This document shows positions 22,289-25,476 of a DNA stretch of 25,476 nt, one piece after another. A model generated the notes under the pieces. The model did no database searches and was not told the DNA's origin. It saw nothing but the letters and a program-made list of their open reading frames with translations. The position numbers and the translations under genes are program-made. Within the stretch, counting starts at the first letter, position 1, and each line of letters opens with the position of its first letter. Source of the stretch: Ilumatobacteraceae bacterium (GTDB lineage Bacteria > Actinomycetota > Acidimicrobiia > Acidimicrobiales > Ilumatobacteraceae); contig JAOBWK010000030.1 in assembly GCA_025463305.1 (NCBI GenBank), positions 1 through 25,476 of the forward strand, given 5' to 3'.

Positions 22289-24082
22289 TCAGAGCCGGGG
22301 CGGATCGACCTCGATCCGCAGGCGGCTGCCCTTCGGGCGCGGTGTCGCGGCGATCGCGTCGCCGAGCAGGTCCCACGTGGGCGCGCGCAGCAGCACCGAG
22401 CCGGTCAACGTCGCACCCGTCTGCACCCCCGCCAGGCGCAGCACGGCCGCGTAGTCCTCGGCGCCTGCCCCGGTGACCACGGCGAGCGCCGCGGCCGGCG
22501 GGAACCCGAGCAGCCGCCGCCGCTCCAGTTCCTTGGCGAGCAGCCGACCCGGATCCGCGTGGAGCACCGCGTCGAGCACCTCGTGCTTGGGCAGGAACGT
22601 CTGGACGAGGATCCGGCCGTTGCCGGCGCGGCCGCCCACCAGTCGAGCCGCGCGGGCGAGCAGGGTCATCGCCTGCTCGGTGGCGCGGTACCGCGGCGCG
22701 AGCAGCTCGGCGTCGAAGTCGAGGAACGCCACGGTGTCGGCGTGGCGGACCCGGTGCAGCACGGCCTCGGTGCCGATGTAGACACCGGCGTCGGGCACCG
22801 GCTCGGTGTCGCTGTCCTTGCCGGTCACCGCGATCACCGGGCGGGCGGCGGCGGCCTGCAGCTCGTCGCGCAGCCGGGTGACGCCGACCCGCAGCGCGGC
22901 GAAGGCGCTGGCCCCGCAGGCCTGGCAGACCGGTGGGCGAACGGTGCCGCACCGGGCGCACTCGAAGTGCTCGTCGTCGCGCTGGGCGACGGCTGCCTCG
23001 CAACGCTCGCAGCGCTGCAACGTCTTGCACCGCCGGCAGGCGAGCAGCCTGGCGCGCCCGGTGGTGTTGATCACGCAGACCACTCGGCGGTCCGCGTCGC
23101 GCAGCTGGCGGATGAGGGGTGAGGTGGCAAGGCTGCGCTGCCACGGCTCGTCGCGAGTGCGGTCCACGATCTCGACGATCGGCCAGCCGGAGCGCTCGTC
23201 GTTGATCGAGGGCTTGACGACCCGTTCGACGCCGACTGTTGCGACGGCGGTGGCGCTCGGACATGGCGACACGAGCAGCACCGGCACACCGGCGCGGGAA
23301 CCTCGTTCGAGCGCGACGTCGCGGGCGTGCCACGTCGGCTGACGCTCCTCCTGCAGGCCTTCGTCGTGCTCGTCGACGACGATGATCGACGCGAGCCCCC
23401 GGCACGGTGCCCAGACCGCGGCACGCGCACCGATCACGACATCGACCCCGCCGGCAGCCGCCGCCCATTCGTTCGGCAGCAGCGCCACCGTCCGACCGGA
23501 GCGTCGGAGCCGAGAGGCGAGCAACCGCGCCTGGGCCACCGCCGGTGCGACCACGAGGGTCGGTCCGAGCCGGCACGCGGCCAGCACGGCGGGCAGCACG
23601 TCGGCCGCCGGCGGCAGGCGCAACACGCCGCCACCGCGCTCGAGCGCGAGGCGGGCGAGCGGGTCGGTGGGCTCCGGGACCGCGCCGCCGTGGTGCGGCG
23701 ACGGCGGTTGCAGCACGGCACCGGCCGGCGAGCCGGCGACGAGGAACGAGCGCAGTCGCCCGGCCCAGCGGTGCACGGCCCAGGATGCGAGGTCGATCAC
23801 GTCCTGGGCGGGCCCCATCCCCGTGACCTTGTTGATGCTCAGCAGCGACGCGGGATCTCGGCCCGGGTCAGCCGGACCGAGGGCGATCACCCAACCGCCG
23901 ACCCGACGACCGTTGAGCGTGATGCGCACGAGCGTCCCGATGTGGACGCGGGTCTGCATCGACTCCGGGACGAGGTAGTCGAAGTGGCGGTCGAGGCCGG
24001 TGAGGTCGGGCACCACGCGCGCCACGAGGGGCGCGCGTGGCGCGGCATCGACGATCGCCGCTGGCGACGATCCGTCCGACAT
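22289..24082 (-). CDS. priA: PriA-like primosomal protein, apparently without helicase activity
   Basis: Replication-restart protein homologue of 597 residues, shorter than E. coli PriA (732). The N-terminal 3'-DNA-binding region has LDRHFDYLVPESM and the VHIGTLVRITLNGRRVGGWV strand pair. A DEAH-like VVDEHDEGLQEERQPTWHARDVA is kept, but the Walker A GxGKT expected before it is not visible: the place is occupied by LRLPPAADVLPAV. The zinc region is intact: CRRCKTLQRCERC, ECARCGTVRPPVCQACG. Actinobacterial PriAs are known to lack clear helicase motifs, so a structural or recruiting role is likely. It follows metK by 31 bases, as in other actinobacteria. Confidence 0.92.
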   Translation of the reverse strand: MSDGSSPAAIVDAAPRAPLVARVVPDLTGLDRHFDYLVPESMQTRVHIGTLVRITLNGRRVGGWVIALGPADPGRDPASLLSINKVTGMGPAQDVIDLASWAVHRWAGRLRSFLVAGSPAGAVLQPPSPHHGGAVPEPTDPLARLALERGGGVLRLPPAADVLPAVLAACRLGPTLVVAPAVAQARLLASRLRRSGRTVALLPNEWAAAAGGVDVVIGARAAVWAPCRGLASIIVVDEHDEGLQEERQPTWHARDVALERGSRAGVPVLLVSPCPSATAVATVGVERVVKPSINDERSGWPIVEIVDRTRDEPWQRSLATSPLIRQLRDADRRVVCVINTTGRARLLACRRCKTLQRCERCEAAVAQRDDEHFECARCGTVRPPVCQACGASAFAALRVGVTRLRDELQAAAARPVIAVTGKDSDTEPVPDAGVYIGTEAVLHRVRHADTVAFLDFDAELLAPRYRATEQAMTLLARAARLVGGRAGNGRILVQTFLPKHEVLDAVLHADPGRLLAKELERRRLLGFPPAAALAVVTGAGAEDYAAVLRLAGVQTGATLTGSVLLRAPTWDLLGDAIAATPRPKGSRLRIEVDPPRL

Positions 24083-24113
24083 CGAAGGTGTGGGTGTGCT
24101 CGGTGATCGGCGC

Positions 24114-25307
24114 TCAGGCGCCGATGGCTGCCTTGAAGTCGGCGAGCCTGCTGAGCTGCTCCCACGTGAACTCCGGGAGGGCCCGACCGAAGTGACCGTA
24201 GGCCGCGGTCTTGCGGAAGATCGGCCGCTTCAGGTCGAGGTCGCGCACGATCGCCGCCGGACGGAGGTCGAACACGCTGCGCACGGCCGCCTCGATCACC
24301 GTCGGGTCGACGGTGTTCGTGCCGAACGTCTCGACCAGGATGCTGATCGGCTGCGCCATGCCGATCGCATACGCGACCTGCACCTCACAACGCGTCGCCG
24401 CACCCGAGGCCACCACGTGCTTGGCGACCCAACGGGCCGCGTACGCAGCCGAACGATCGACCTTGCTCGGATCCTTGCCCGAGAACGCGCCGCCACCGTG
24501 ACGACCCATGCCGCCATAGGTGTCGACGATGATCTTGCGACCGGTGAGCCCGGTGTCGCCGTGCGGGCCACCGACGACGAACTGGCCCGTCGGGTTCACG
24601 TAGACGTTGTAGTCCTGGTCGGCGAACTCGGCCGGGATCGTCGGGCGGATGACCTGCTCGATCAGATCCGGACGGATCACCGTGTCACGATCGATCCCAT
24701 CCGCGTGCTGCGTGGACACCAGCACCGAACGCAACGCAACCGGCTTGCCGTGCTCGTAGTCGAACGTGACCTGGGTCTTGCCGTCCGGGCGCAGGTACGG
24801 GACCGCCCCCGACTTGCGGACCTCGGACAAACGCTCGGCGAGACGGTGCGCCAGCCAGATCGGCAGCGGCATCAGATCCGGGGTCTCGTCACACGCGTAG
24901 CCGAACATCATCCCCTGGTCGCCGGCACCCTGCGCGTTGATCCGGTCCTCGCCGGCCTTGCCGCCACGCAGCTCCTCGCTCTTGTCCACGCCCTGGGCGA
25001 TGTCGGCCGACTGCTCGTCGATCGACACGATCACACCACACGTGTTGCCATCGAACCCGTACAACGCGTTGTCGTAACCGATGTCCTTGATCACCTCACG
25101 GGCGATCTTCGGGATGTCCACGTACGCGCTCGTCGTGATCTCGCCGGCGACGACGCACAGACCGGTCGTCAGCAGCGTCTCACACGCCACGCGACCGTTC
25201 GGGTCGTCGGTGAGGATCGCATCGAGGACTGCGTCGCTGACCTGATCGGCCATCTTGTCCGGGTGACCCTCGGTCACGCTCTCGCTGGTAAAGGTCCACT
25301 TGCTCAC
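24114..25307 (-). CDS. metK: S-adenosylmethionine synthetase
   Basis: Makes SAM from methionine and ATP; 397 residues, normal. It starts [21 protein letters not shown] with the ATP-site GHPDK (14-18), then the methionine-loop [12 protein letters not shown] (about 126-137), [12 protein letters not shown], and the phosphate-binding [19 protein letters not shown]. The GTG start at 25307 is chosen because the protein begins exactly at the conserved region; GGAG lies about nine bases upstream. It supplies SAM for the several RNA methyltransferases encoded nearby. The 63-base gap to coaBC holds no riboswitch-sized structure. Confidence 0.97.
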   Translation of the reverse strand: MSKWTFTSESVTEGHPDKMADQVSDAVLDAILTDDPNGRVACETLLTTGLCVVAGEITTSAYVDIPKIAREVIKDIGYDNALYGFDGNTCGVIVSIDEQSADIAQGVDKSEELRGGKAGEDRINAQGAGDQGMMFGYACDETPDLMPLPIWLAHRLAERLSEVRKSGAVPYLRPDGKTQVTFDYEHGKPVALRSVLVSTQHADGIDRDTVIRPDLIEQVIRPTIPAEFADQDYNVYVNPTGQFVVGGPHGDTGLTGRKIIVDTYGGMGRHGGGAFSGKDPSKVDRSAAYAARWVAKHVVASGAATRCEVQVAYAIGMAQPISILVETFGTNTVDPTVIEAAVRSVFDLRPAAIVRDLDLKRPIFRKTAAYGHFGRALPEFTWEQLSRLADFKAAIGA

Positions 25308-25370
25308 TGGAAGGTGCTCCGTTGCTGTTCGATGTAGGAGATGGGTACGGGGTTCGTCGGTTGCGGCGCT

Positions 25371-25476
25371 TCAGCGACGCCCCGAACGGATCTCGACAAC
25401 AGCGTCGAGCACAGCACGCGCGATCGCATGCTTGTCGGTGAGGCCGATGGTGACCATCGGGGCCTCGGGCCGGAGC
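25371..25476 (-). CDS. coaBC: CoaBC C-terminus (partial; 5' end outside the window)
   Basis: The last 34 full codons and the TGA stop (25371-25373) of a minus-strand gene cut by the window edge. The end reads APMVTIGLTDKHAIARAVLDAVVEI, which resembles the C-terminal helix of the phosphopantothenoylcysteine synthetase domain of CoaBC (DFP). The coaBC-metK-priA order is standard in actinobacteria and supports the call. The piece is too short for a secure identification on its own. Confidence 0.7.
   Translation of the reverse strand, partial: LRPEAPMVTIGLTDKHAIARAVLDAVVEIRSGRR

Noticed and set aside
25308..25370. A SAM riboswitch before metK
   Set aside because: The gap to coaBC is only 63 bases and lacks the multi-helix structure needed.
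1..25476. A hidden defence, mobile or CRISPR system
   Set aside because: Every long coding region belongs to recognisable core or conserved families; no transposase, integrase, repeat array, att-like repeats or composition break was seen by eye.

Overview
The window is a dense, high-GC housekeeping segment from an actinobacterium. Several features point there: a PriA without a visible helicase P-loop, DUF1844 next to infC, DUF2332, an F420-type luciferase-like oxidoreductase, an argH-mpg-tyrS order, and several apparently leaderless genes. I infer a member or relative of Acidimicrobiia (Ilumatobacter-like), but the class is not proven by anything I can run here. I see no mobile element, CRISPR array, tRNA gene, defence locus or prophage.

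Left part (1-4121). Bases 1-362 carry no credible gene. On the minus strand they hold a good sigma-A promoter (TTGTCG-N17-TAGTGT) and a leader with a hairpin and a boxA-like site. This is what one expects in front of an rRNA operon lying just outside the window. Next come tyrS (minus), a plus-strand pair (LLM-class flavin oxidoreductase and a DUF2332 protein), and the 3-methyladenine glycosylase gene mpg (minus).

Arginine operon (3579-10106, minus). argC-argB-argD-argF-argR-argH are joined by five consecutive 4-base stop/start overlaps, and mpg follows through a TGATG junction. argJ and argG are absent from the cluster. Two ATGATCAT palindromes 20 bp apart overlap a probable argC promoter and look like a double ARG box for the ArgR encoded in the same operon. 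A YqgE/AlgH-family gene diverges from this region.

Translation cluster (10782-16424, minus). The order is infC-rpmI-rplT-spoU methyltransferase-pheS-pheT. Two genes here have no ATG, GTG or TTG start in a plausible place. infC appears to begin at ATA behind an AGGAG ribosome-binding site. The methyltransferase appears to begin at CTG, fused to the rplT stop as CTGA. Because IF3 discriminates against such starts, this cluster may be wired to IF3 level. A DUF1844 gene diverges from the infC leader.

Right part (16944-25476, mostly minus). hisG is followed by a small cold-shock-like protein and an alkyltransferase-like protein (PWWR in place of PCHR). Then comes def-fmt-rsmB-moaB, all linked by 4-base overlaps, with a plus-strand RsmC-type methyltransferase diverging from def. 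The end is the coaBC (partial)-metK-priA block in the order usual for actinobacteria. The window is therefore mainly translation (TyrRS, PheRS, IF3, L20, L35, Def, Fmt, rRNA methylation), arginine and histidine synthesis, SAM supply and alkylation repair. The most notable points are the unusual start codons, the ARG-box promoter and the recurrent leaderless promoters, not a new system.
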